From assembly GCA_964449445.1 (NCBI GenBank), contig CAYUZT010000006.1:1-64000 (forward strand): a stretch of 64,000 nt of DNA, written 5' to 3'. The first letter of the stretch is position 1, and each line of letters opens with the position of its first letter. Position numbers and translations under genes: made by a program. Positions 41,994 through 49,704 of the stretch are shown here, one piece after another. The notes under the pieces were generated by a model. The model was not told the DNA's origin and made no database searches. It was given only the letters and a program-made list of their open reading frames with translations. The DNA comes from JABFSS01 sp964449445 (GTDB lineage Bacteria; Patescibacteriota; Gracilibacteria; Peribacterales; Peribacteraceae).

Positions 41994-42734
41994 CTACGGA
42001 AGCAGCTCCCACATCATCTTCCACCACGTACGGTAGCTATCCGCCAGCCGCGGACTGACTATCACAAAGATCGTCAGATCATCCTCCACCTTGCCGAAGC
42101 CGAGTCCCGTGAAGGTGACCACGTGGTCACCGAAGACTTCAATCGCGGACTCACTCGTATACTTTTTGGGTGCGAATTTATAGGGCTTGCCGACGCGCTT
42201 CGGTATATGGGGAACCTTCTGCTGCACTTCCCAGTCGAAGATGTGATGGAACTTCATCTTCTTCTTTTTCGCTTCCTTCAGAAACCACGTGGTAAATATC
42301 TCCAGTCGCGGATCGAACCATCCGCCCTTCGACCCAAATTCGTACATGTCTTCTCCCTCTTTCAGTGCTTCACGGAGAAAGTTTTTCATGCCTTCCAATC
42401 CTTTGTAGATGTATGCACGTTGTGGAGCTCTATGCGAACGGTAAATGGAAAGGAGGTTCGGCAATGCGGAATTGAGCTTTAACTCCTTTTCTTTTACGAA
42501 TTCCATCAGCTTTCCGGGAGCGACGGCCTCGTAGACCGTTTCGCCCTGATGGAACACTTCGTACACGAGTCCTTTCTCGATCAGACGGTAGAGCGCATCA
42601 TATGCGTTGCGGCGATGAACTTTAGATCTCAGTGAAATGGTTGAGACTCCTGAGCCACCATAGGTAATCATGGCCTCATAGATTCGTGCTTCATTCACAC
42701 TCATCCCAAGATCGTGTAAAACGTCGATAGCCAT
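41994..42734 (-). CDS. TrmB-like transcriptional regulator 2
   Basis: 246 aa from the ATG at 42734; a GTG at 42752 is the alternative. N-terminal winged helix (DLGMSVNEARIYEAMITYGG, then RRNAYDALYRLIEKGLV) and a C-terminal TrmB-type effector region (YIYKGLEGMKNFLREAL). It is convergent with copy 2 and divergent from the SSS transporter. A 26-bp perfect palindrome lies immediately upstream, the best operator candidate in the window. Similarity to the other two TrmB-like proteins is low, so the three are not recent duplicates. Confidence 0.8.
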   Translation of the reverse strand: MAIDVLHDLGMSVNEARIYEAMITYGGSGVSTISLRSKVHRRNAYDALYRLIEKGLVYEVFHQGETVYEAVAPGKLMEFVKEKELKLNSALPNLLSIYRSHRAPQRAYIYKGLEGMKNFLREALKEGEDMYEFGSKGGWFDPRLEIFTTWFLKEAKKKKMKFHHIFDWEVQQKVPHIPKRVGKPYKFAPKKYTSESAIEVFGDHVVTFTGLGFGKVEDDLTIFVIVSPRLADSYRTWWKMMWELLP

Positions 42735-42752
42735 AGGGGGGTAGTGAAGCAC

Positions 42753-42778
42753 ATTGTGGTGGTGATCACCACCACAAT
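42753..42778. promoter_or_regulatory. 26-bp perfect palindrome, probable operator
   Basis: Each half reads ATTGTGGTGGTGA, so the site is fully self-complementary. It lies 18 bp before the ATG of TrmB-like 2 and about 50 bp before the divergent transporter gene, a position suited to control of both. The binder is inferred to be TrmB-like 2. Confidence 0.7.
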
Positions 42779-42784
42779 TACATC

Positions 42785-42812
42785 TTTACCATCCGACAGT
42801 TAGTGTTAGACT
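42785..42812 (+). promoter_or_regulatory. Promoter of the SSS transporter gene
   Basis: TTTACC (42785-42790), 16 bp, TAGACT (42807-42812), 18 nt before the ATG at 42831. The -35 box lies 6 bp past the palindrome, so a protein bound there could block it. Confidence 0.45.
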
Positions 42813-42830
42813 TTATCGCAAGCATCAGAC

Positions 42831-44369
42831 ATGAACTCACTCGTCACGCTTTCACCAGGCGCAACATATCTCCTTCTGCTGGCGTTCGGTCTTGTGATGC
42901 TCGCGGCAACCTATCTCTTCGCTTTGTGGCAGAACAAGACTTCCGTCGAAAATTTCCTGATTGGAGAGCGACAAGTTGGTTGGTTTTTGGGAGGATCGAG
43001 TATCGCTGCATCGTGGATTTGGGCACCGGCGGTGTTCGTATCGACACTCTTTGCCTATCAACACGGATTGGCCGGACTATTTTGGTTTACGATCCCCAAT
43101 ATCGGCGCCCTCGCGATCTTTGCCATCCTTGCTCCCCGGATTCGCGCAAGAATGCCCTACGGTTACACATTGCCCCAATGGATTCGTTTCAAATTGCAGG
43201 ACGATAACGTCCACAAATTGTATTTGTTTCCGTTCTTTTTCTACCAATTGATGTCGATCACCGTGCAATTGTATGCGGGAGGGAACGTGCTGGCGCTGCT
43301 CCTCGGAATCCCTGTCTATCAGGCAACCGCAGTTGTCACTATCGCGATTCTCGGTGCCATTCCGCTCATCTACACGCTCGTCTCCGGTTTTGAATCATCA
43401 CTTATCACGGACTTTTTGCAATTGGCGCTCATCATCGGTGCACTCCTCATTCTGATTCCTTGGGCTGTCGCGAGTGCGGGCATCGAGAGTGTCAAAGCCG
43501 GACTCTCGGGAATATCCGGCAGTGCCAATGTCCTTGATCCGAAGATCGCTTTTTCGCTTGGCATCGTCACGTCTATCGGACTCGTCGCAGGGGCAGTCTC
43601 CGATCAGCAATACTGGCAGCGGGGATTTGCCATTAAGAAAGGTGATCTGCGCAAAGCATTCATCTTCGGGGCGCTGGCATTTGGCCTCGTACCGATTCTG
43701 CTCGGCTTTCTCGGTTTCATCGGCGCCGATCCCCAGTTTGCCGCAGCGGTGCCGCCAGGCGTGGATTCCTCGCTCATCGGTGTTGTCGTCGTGGGCAGGT
43801 TACTGCCGCTCTGGACGGTCTTTTTGTTCGTCGTCATGCTGCTCTGCGCACTCAGCTCCACGCTGGATTCGGGCATGAACGCCGCAGCGAGTCTGTATGC
43901 GACGGACATTATGAAGTACACCAAGGAAGAGCACGCATTGATGTTGAAATCTGATAAGGGTGAAGTGCTTACAGACAAGGAGAAACTGACCAAGCATCTC
44001 CTGGATATGCGGCGTCTCTCAGGATCGCGCGCCACCATGATCTGGCTCACAATTGCCGGTTTTCTCGTCGCTCTCGCGGTGATCTATATTCCTCATTTTG
44101 GGCTGCAACAGCTGTGGTGGGTCTTTAACACCGTCGCCGCCTGCGTGATGGTCCCGACGATCCTGAGCCTCTATTGGGAACGGCTCAGCGCGCGCGGCGT
44201 CTTTTGGGGAGTGCTTGTATCATTTTTTATCGGTTTGCCGATATTCATCTACAGCAACATCGCCGATAAGCCGCTGTGGATAGTGCTGAGTGCGTTGTTT
44301 GTCGTTCTGGTGACGCTTGGGTTCTGTCTCGCTCTCCCGAAAGCTCGTCAAGAAGTGCTTAGGACTTAA
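42831..44369 (+). CDS. Sodium:solute symporter (SSS) family transporter
   Basis: 512 aa with about 12-13 membrane helices, a normal size for the family. The segments SVENFLIGERQVGWFLGG near residue 37 and WAPAVFVSTLFAYQHGLAGLF are typical of SSS proteins such as proline, urea and sugar/carboxylate symporters; the substrate cannot be read from sequence. It stands between TrmB-like 2 and cysteine-rich copy 3, and copy 3 begins 17 bp after its stop with its own -10 box. Confidence 0.88.
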   Translation: MNSLVTLSPGATYLLLLAFGLVMLAATYLFALWQNKTSVENFLIGERQVGWFLGGSSIAASWIWAPAVFVSTLFAYQHGLAGLFWFTIPNIGALAIFAILAPRIRARMPYGYTLPQWIRFKLQDDNVHKLYLFPFFFYQLMSITVQLYAGGNVLALLLGIPVYQATAVVTIAILGAIPLIYTLVSGFESSLITDFLQLALIIGALLILIPWAVASAGIESVKAGLSGISGSANVLDPKIAFSLGIVTSIGLVAGAVSDQQYWQRGFAIKKGDLRKAFIFGALAFGLVPILLGFLGFIGADPQFAAAVPPGVDSSLIGVVVVGRLLPLWTVFLFVVMLLCALSSTLDSGMNAAASLYATDIMKYTKEEHALMLKSDKGEVLTDKEKLTKHLLDMRRLSGSRATMIWLTIAGFLVALAVIYIPHFGLQQLWWVFNTVAACVMVPTILSLYWERLSARGVFWGVLVSFFIGLPIFIYSNIADKPLWIVLSALFVVLVTLGFCLALPKARQEVLRT

Positions 44370-44372
44370 AGG

Positions 44373-44378
44373 TATACT
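44373..44378 (+). promoter_or_regulatory. -10 box of cysteine-rich copy 3
   Basis: TATACT, 8 nt before the ATG at 44387; overlaps the region directly after the transporter stop. Confidence 0.55.
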
Positions 44379-44386
44379 GACGCGCG

Positions 44387-46042
44387 ATGCAACAGACATG
44401 CGCCACTTGCAGTACTTCTTTCGTTATTGCCGAAGAGGACCTCGTGTTCTACAAGGAAATGGCCGTGCCCAAACCGAGAGATTGCCCGACATGTCGCTCA
44501 CAGTCCCGCTGCCTTCATCGTAACGAGCGGAATCTCTATCGACGGTCATGTGATTTGTGTAAGAGCAACGTGGTTGCCATGTATCCGATGACCGCGCCAT
44601 TTCCTGTGTATTGCACGTCATGTTTTTACGGCGATGGCTGGAATCCGTTCGATTTTGGGAAGGACTACGATCCTCATCGTCCGTTCTTCGAGCAACTCGG
44701 CCAAATCCACGCTGCAGTTCCACATCTCGCGATCATGAACAAACAGTCGGAGAACAGCGACTATTGCAATTACTCCTTCGCGAACAAGAATTGCTATCTG
44801 ACCGGAGGAAGCCATTACGAAGAAGATTGTCTCTATGGGGCATATTCAACGAAAAACAAGGACTGTGTCGACTGTCTGTGGGCATATGGCAGCGAACTCC
44901 TCTACGAAACAATGTTCTGTAGGAATTGTTACTCATCTGCCTTTCTCGACCATTGTGAGGACTGTCAGGAATGTTTCTTCAGCCGCGATCTCAAAGGCTG
45001 TGCTCATTGCCTCTTCTCCGCCAATCTACGGCAGAAGAAGTTCTGCGTCTTCAACGAGCAGAAAACTGAGAAGGAGTATCGCCGAATATTCGAATCGCTC
45101 GGCCTCTCAACATTTTCTGGACTCGAAGCGGCAAAGAATACATACATGACGGAATTGCCCCGACGCTTCCCCGTCCGCGCGAACTATCTGGTGCAATGCG
45201 AGAACTGTGAAGGAGACACGCTCAGCAATTGCAAGAATATGCGACAGTGCTTCTACGGTTCTGACAGTGAGGACTGCGCATACGGCGTGCAAGTCGACGG
45301 TACCTACAGCTCACTCGATATCGATTATATGGGCTATGACCGCAGCGAAAAACTCTATCAAGCAATCGGATGTTTGGGCCTCTTCGATTGCATTGCTTGC
45401 AACGCATGTTGGAATGGCGGTGACTTGCGATATTGTCAGAACTGTTTTTCCTGTAACGATTGTTTCGGGTGTATCTCATTGCGACAACAGAAAAACTGCA
45501 TCCTTAACAAGCAATATTCAAAGGAAACTTACCAAAAACTGATCGGACTCATCATTGTGAATATGACGAAAGCTGAAGAGTGGGGTAATTTCCTTCCAGC
45601 ATCGCTCACTCCCTTCGGTTACAACGAATCGATGGCGCAAGATTGGGTTCCTCTCAAGAAAGAAGAGGCGCTGAAACGGGGGCACCGATGGAAAGACGGT
45701 GAGGAAATTCAGAATGTCTCCAAAGTCATCGATGCCAAGCGGCTCCCCGATGCAATCGACGATATTCCCGATGACATCCTCAATTGGGCTCTGCGATGCT
45801 CCCAAACCTTGAGACCTTTCCGCATCGTAAAGAGAGAACTCGATTTCTACCGACGTATGCGGCTCCCCGTTCCCCACATTCACCCGGATGAGCGTCATCG
45901 TCACCGCAAGGCAATGCGCAATCCCCGCAAGCTCTGGCAACGACAATGCGCCAAGTGCAGTAAGGCGATCACGACGAGCTTTGCTCCCGAGCGGCCTGAG
46001 AAGATTTACTGCGAGGAATGTTACTTGAAGGAGGTTTATTAA
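44387..46042 (+). CDS. Cysteine-rich zinc-ribbon/ladder protein, copy 3
   Basis: 551 aa. The N-terminus MQQTCATCSTSF nearly repeats that of copy 1 (MQQTCAHCSTQF). Ribbon C5/C8 and DCPTCR, ladder 1 with DCQECFFSRDLKGCAHCLF, ladder 2 with NCFSCNDCFGCISLRQQKNC, GYNESMAQDW region, C-terminal ribbon ending CYLKEVY. The paired closing motifs (QKKFCVFNEQ and QKNCILNKQYSKETY) again mark two ladders. Cytoplasmic; function unknown. Followed by a spacer similar to that after copy 2. Confidence 0.85.
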   Translation: MQQTCATCSTSFVIAEEDLVFYKEMAVPKPRDCPTCRSQSRCLHRNERNLYRRSCDLCKSNVVAMYPMTAPFPVYCTSCFYGDGWNPFDFGKDYDPHRPFFEQLGQIHAAVPHLAIMNKQSENSDYCNYSFANKNCYLTGGSHYEEDCLYGAYSTKNKDCVDCLWAYGSELLYETMFCRNCYSSAFLDHCEDCQECFFSRDLKGCAHCLFSANLRQKKFCVFNEQKTEKEYRRIFESLGLSTFSGLEAAKNTYMTELPRRFPVRANYLVQCENCEGDTLSNCKNMRQCFYGSDSEDCAYGVQVDGTYSSLDIDYMGYDRSEKLYQAIGCLGLFDCIACNACWNGGDLRYCQNCFSCNDCFGCISLRQQKNCILNKQYSKETYQKLIGLIIVNMTKAEEWGNFLPASLTPFGYNESMAQDWVPLKKEEALKRGHRWKDGEEIQNVSKVIDAKRLPDAIDDIPDDILNWALRCSQTLRPFRIVKRELDFYRRMRLPVPHIHPDERHRHRKAMRNPRKLWQRQCAKCSKAITTSFAPERPEKIYCEECYLKEVY

Positions 46043-46054
46043 CGAGTACCTTCA

Positions 46055-46067
46055 CCCTTCGCAAGGG
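46055..46067 (+). repeat. Short hairpin after copy 3
   Basis: CCCTT-CGC-AAGGG inside a spacer (ACGAGTACCTTCACCC...) that is related to the one after copy 2, pointing to duplication of gene plus flank. Confidence 0.5.
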
Positions 46068-46113
46068 GAGAGGGGCAGGGTGAGGGTTTTAATGTTGGCT
46101 CAGAAAAAAATGT

Positions 46114-46119
46114 TATGCT
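46114..46119 (+). promoter_or_regulatory. -10 box of the DUF2000 gene
   Basis: TATGCT ends 7 nt before the ATG at 46127 and favours it over an upstream in-frame TTG/ATG. Confidence 0.45.
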
Positions 46120-46126
46120 TCACCCT

Positions 46127-46522
46127 ATGAAAGCAGCCATCGTCCTTGATGAGAAGTTACCGGCGGGCCTGCTCGCAAACGCCGCCGCGTGCATCACGAC
46201 GGGGATTTTCCGTGGAGAAGAAGCGGCACTGGGACCGGAAGTACCTGCAGAAGACTACACATTCATTCCCATCACAAAGATTGGCATTCCAATTTTGAAA
46301 AAGGGACATAAGGACTTTCCGGAAATTCTCCAGCGAGCATGCACGAACAACGTAAAGACGATGGTCTTCACCTATGAGGCGCAGTCGACCAATAGTTACG
46401 AGGAGTACATGAAGCGCGTTGCGGGTAAAAAGCTCGCGGATCTCAAGATCGTCGGTATCGGCGTGATCGGCGATGACGCAGCCGTCACCAAAGTGGCCGG
46501 GGATCTGCCGCTTCTACGGTAA
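46127..46522 (+). CDS. DUF2000-family protein
   Basis: 131 aa from the ATG at 46127. MKAAIVLDEKLPAGLLANAA and the following CITTGIF match the DUF2000 family of small proteins of unknown function with a peptidyl-tRNA hydrolase II-like fold. There is no evidence linking it to the cysteine-rich genes other than position. Confidence 0.75.
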   Translation: MKAAIVLDEKLPAGLLANAAACITTGIFRGEEAALGPEVPAEDYTFIPITKIGIPILKKGHKDFPEILQRACTNNVKTMVFTYEAQSTNSYEEYMKRVAGKKLADLKIVGIGVIGDDAAVTKVAGDLPLLR

Positions 46523-46530
46523 CCAAGGTA

Positions 46531-46872
46531 TTATCGGAGAAACACTGCCTTCGAACTTCTTCTCGGTTTTCGCAAAGCTTCGTAAATCTCTTCTTCACAT
46601 TGTCTCAGTTGTTCCATAACAACGGCTCCGAATTTTATTCTATGTATCTCCGGTTCCCGGAGTGCTCTCGCCGCAACAGTAAGTGCATCTTTCCTATAGA
46701 GTGCAGGAGTGTAGGATCCCAAACCAATAGCTCTCAATTTTGCCACGACATCTTTCTTTGCAAATATTTGATGTTCTTGATTTACATCTCGGGCAGCCAT
46801 TCTACCGGCATGCTCCAGCGACATTACTGCAAAAATCGGACGATGCCTGGCGTTCTTATTATTAAATGACAT
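46531..46872 (-). CDS. Small hypothetical protein
   Basis: 113 aa; no family recognised. Basic N-terminus, helical C-terminal half (EQLRQCEEEIYEALRKPRRS). A minus-strand TAGACT (plus 46882-46887) ends 9 nt before the ATG, which supports a real gene. Convergent with the DUF2000 gene, 8 bp apart. Confidence 0.5.
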   Translation of the reverse strand: MSFNNKNARHRPIFAVMSLEHAGRMAARDVNQEHQIFAKKDVVAKLRAIGLGSYTPALYRKDALTVAARALREPEIHRIKFGAVVMEQLRQCEEEIYEALRKPRRSSKAVFLR

Positions 46873-46955
46873 TGGCTGCAGAGTCTAAGTAAAAGGCGAA
46901 AAATAGCAAAAAAATGAAGATACGATTTACAAAAAACCCGTCACTTCGCCACAAA

Positions 46956-46981
46956 CCCACCTGCGCTAAAGCTTCGGTGGG
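46956..46981. repeat. CCCACC/GGTGGG repeat unit
   Basis: 26 bp with inverted CCCACC and GGTGGG ends, like the units inside the HMG-CoA reductase gene (19575-19654). Here it lies just past the stop of TrmB-like 3. Confidence 0.65.
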
Positions 46982-46994
46982 CAGGCGCCGTCGC

Positions 46995-47750
46995 CTACTT
47001 TGCAACGAACGCTGTTGCTCCCAGCCACGCAAGATCAAAGACGGCCTTCATCGTGCGTGCGAATGCGGGACTTTCGACAATGAGACCGAGCAGCTCATCC
47101 TGATTGAGCGAAACGATGCCGACGGAGTTATTGAAGACAAGCACTTCGTTCTCAAACAGGAACTGATCGCGGTTCACGAGCAAGATCTCCAACAGGTTGT
47201 GATCGAATTTCTTGGGAAGAAATTGGTCCATCACATGAACGCTCTCCACTGTGGTTGGCGACAGGTAGCGGGTCTTGATCTTCCGCTTTATCTTTTCATG
47301 CGTATAGCGCTCGAAGAATTCCGGAAAGAAGGTGGTCACGCTCTTGAGGTTTGTGTAGCCGAGAATCTCACTCTTGGCAGAGAGGGATTCCGTAAACACG
47401 CGCTCCACTCCGTCCTGTCCTTCGTAAAAACGGATCTTCGGCCGGAACCCAAGCGAGCTCGCAAGGGACTTGAGTGATGGCAAGAGCCCCTTCGCGATAT
47501 TTAATTTCTCCTCGGCAATCTCGAGAATTTGTTCAGGAGGCTCAGGTGCGAAACACTTCACACCATTGCGGTTGTACTGACTGAGGAGTCTTTTCGCGAG
47601 AAGATTCTCGACAGTGTGATAGCAACTGACGCGATTCACTCCCGCTTTGCGCGCAATGTTGCTGACGGGACCACCGTTGATTTCCAGAACGGCGAGATAC
47701 ACTTTCGCTTCTTCGTCTGTCAGCCCGAGCTTGAGGAGTTCTGTGATCAT
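46995..47750 (-). CDS. TrmB-like transcriptional regulator 3
   Basis: 251 aa. Winged helix at 1-65 (LGLTDEEAKVYLAVLEINGG, NRVSCYHTVENLLAKRLL), linker with EKLNIAKGLLPSLKSL, then an effector domain (RFYEGQDGVERVFTESL). It is divergent from cysteine-rich copy 4, with a dispersed repeat and an inverted repeat between them. It probably regulates copy 4 and perhaps the packed genes after it (inference from position). Confidence 0.8.
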   Translation of the reverse strand: MITELLKLGLTDEEAKVYLAVLEINGGPVSNIARKAGVNRVSCYHTVENLLAKRLLSQYNRNGVKCFAPEPPEQILEIAEEKLNIAKGLLPSLKSLASSLGFRPKIRFYEGQDGVERVFTESLSAKSEILGYTNLKSVTTFFPEFFERYTHEKIKRKIKTRYLSPTTVESVHVMDQFLPKKFDHNLLEILLVNRDQFLFENEVLVFNNSVGIVSLNQDELLGLIVESPAFARTMKAVFDLAWLGATAFVAK

Positions 47751-47781
47751 AGGCAGATGTCATGGTGAGGCGTTGCGCTGG

Positions 47782-47848
47782 GATGTCATGGTGAGCGGAG
47801 ACGAACCATGACTCCATCTGTCATCCCTCGTCTCCGCTCGGGATGACA
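47782..47848 (-). repeat. Dispersed palindromic repeat, copy 2
   Basis: Reverse-orientation relative of 15297-15364, nearly identical outside about nine central bases. Lies between TrmB-like 3 and cysteine-rich copy 4. Confidence 0.9.
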
Positions 47849-47865
47849 CTACCACTGTTGTCGAA

Positions 47866-47895
47866 GTTTTTCTACAGTTTTTACTGTATGAAAAA
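47866..47895. promoter_or_regulatory. Inverted repeat before copy 4
   Basis: TTTTTC-TACAGT-TTTT-ACTGTA-TGAAAAA: inner arms are perfect, outer arms pair with a one-base shift. It lies between divergent TrmB-like 3 and copy 4 and may be an operator for that regulator. Confidence 0.5.
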
Positions 47896-48024
47896 TGGCT
47901 TATAGGAGCCAAAAATATGAGATTATATGTAACACTGTTGGACGAAAATGACTCGTTCATGCACACTGTGCACGTCACAGAAAGCCATAACAACTCACTG
48001 CCCAATTTGTGCCCCCATTTTTCT

Positions 48025-49704
48025 ATGTCTTCATCATGTCTACAGTGCAAAAAATCGTTTGAGATCATGAAAGAAGATCTCGAATTCCTCGAAAAGCTCT
48101 CACCGGAGATCGGCGGAAAGAGGTTCGCACTGCCTCCGCCCACACTCTGTCCTGATTGCAGACTCCAACGCCGCCTGGCGCACGTGAATCAACTGAACCT
48201 CTACGAGCGGACGTGCGACCTCTCGGGTGCGACGGTAATCAGCAATCACCATCCGAAGAGTCCATACAAAGTGTACCGGCAGGAAGATTGGCATAGCGAC
48301 AAGTGGGAGGGGGCAACGTATGGACGGCCGTTTGATTTCTCACGACCTTTCTTTGAGCAATACCAGGAACTGAGCCTTGCAGTCCCACGACCGAACCTCT
48401 TCACGGGATACGAGTTTGATGAGAACTCGCAATACACGAACCACGCGGGAAAGAATAAGAACTGCTACCTGATCTTCGATAGTGATGAAAATCGGGATTG
48501 TTACTACAGCTACAGCATCAATCACTGCGTGAACTGCTCCGATTGCTTCCGTACACGCCGCAGTGAGCTCTGCTACGAGTGCGTAGACTGCGTGCAATGC
48601 TACGGGAGCGGATTTTTGCAGGACTGCGAGAACTGTTCAGATTCTCTCTTTTTGAAAAACTGCATCGGCTGCCGTAGCTGCCTGATGTGCAGCAATCTGA
48701 AAAACAAGGAGTACCACGTGGAGAACAAACCCGTTTCCAAGGAAGAGTACGAGAAGATGCGCGACATGCTCTCATCCCATTCTGTCTTGCAGAACGCGGC
48801 AAAGAGATTTGCCAAGCTCAAGCTGGAACATCCGCAGAAATACATGCATGGCACGCAGAATGAGAATGTGACGGGCGATTACCTGGTCAACTGCAAGAAT
48901 GCCTTCCGGTGCTTCGATACGGAGAACCTGTGGGATGGCCGCTACGTGTACCAGGGTTTCATGCCGCTCAAGGATTGCATGGACGTGCACGAATGCGGCG
49001 AAGGAGAACTGCTCTACGAGTGTTCTGTCGCCGGCTATCAAATACAGCGTCTCTGGTTTTCGGCTTACACGCTGGCTGCATCCAGTGACCAGCTCTACTG
49101 TCAGCATTGTCCGCATAGTAAACACTGCTTTGGCTGCATCGGCATTCGGCGCAAGGAGTACTGCCTCCTCAACACGCAGTACTCTCAGGAAGAGTACGAT
49201 CAATTGGTACCGAAGATAATCAAACACATGCAAAAGACGGGTGAATGGGGACAATTCTTTCCAATCAGTCTCTCCACGTTCGGATATAACCAATCGCTTG
49301 CACAGGATTACTATCCACTGGAGAAGAAAGACGTTATGAAACACAACTGGGCATGGTTCGATGAGCCGGATTCAGCTGATCGGTATCTGGGACCGCAAGT
49401 GAATGTTCCGGAGAGGATCCAAGACGTCACCGACGATATCACCAAGCAGATACTGACCTGTGAAACATCGGGAAAGCAGTTCAAAATCATCCCGCAGGAA
49501 CTCGCACTCTACCGGCAACTCAGAGTGCCGCTCCCCCGCAACCGCTTCTTTGAGCGCCACCGCAGCCGCCTTGCACAACGGAACCCCCGAACTCTTCACG
49601 CACGATCATGCGATAACTGCAAAACTCCAATCGAAACGACGTACGCCACAAATCGGCCGGAAAAAATCTACTGCGAATCGTGCTATCAGCAATCTTTGAT
49701 ATGA
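48025..49704 (+). CDS. Cysteine-rich zinc-ribbon/ladder protein, copy 4
   Basis: 559 aa from the ATG at 48025, which matches the start of the other copies (MSSSCLQCKKSFEI, C5/C8). An ATG at 47917 behind an AGGAG-like sequence would add 36 residues with no counterpart in the family; it cannot be excluded. Ladder 1 carries DCENCSDSLFLKNCIGCRSC, ladder 2 HCPHSKHCFGCIGIRRKEYC. The C-terminus is divergent: it ends CESCYQQSLI in place of ECYLKEVY. Starts the tightly packed run 4-8 and overlaps copy 5 by 4 bp. Confidence 0.82.
   Translation: MSSSCLQCKKSFEIMKEDLEFLEKLSPEIGGKRFALPPPTLCPDCRLQRRLAHVNQLNLYERTCDLSGATVISNHHPKSPYKVYRQEDWHSDKWEGATYGRPFDFSRPFFEQYQELSLAVPRPNLFTGYEFDENSQYTNHAGKNKNCYLIFDSDENRDCYYSYSINHCVNCSDCFRTRRSELCYECVDCVQCYGSGFLQDCENCSDSLFLKNCIGCRSCLMCSNLKNKEYHVENKPVSKEEYEKMRDMLSSHSVLQNAAKRFAKLKLEHPQKYMHGTQNENVTGDYLVNCKNAFRCFDTENLWDGRYVYQGFMPLKDCMDVHECGEGELLYECSVAGYQIQRLWFSAYTLAASSDQLYCQHCPHSKHCFGCIGIRRKEYCLLNTQYSQEEYDQLVPKIIKHMQKTGEWGQFFPISLSTFGYNQSLAQDYYPLEKKDVMKHNWAWFDEPDSADRYLGPQVNVPERIQDVTDDITKQILTCETSGKQFKIIPQELALYRQLRVPLPRNRFFERHRSRLAQRNPRTLHARSCDNCKTPIETTYATNRPEKIYCESCYQQSLI

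Noticed and set aside
47917..48024. 36-codon N-terminal extension of cysteine-rich copy 4
   Set aside because: Although an AGGAG-like sequence precedes the ATG at 47917, no other copy has such an extension and the family start motif falls at 48025; kept only as an alternative.
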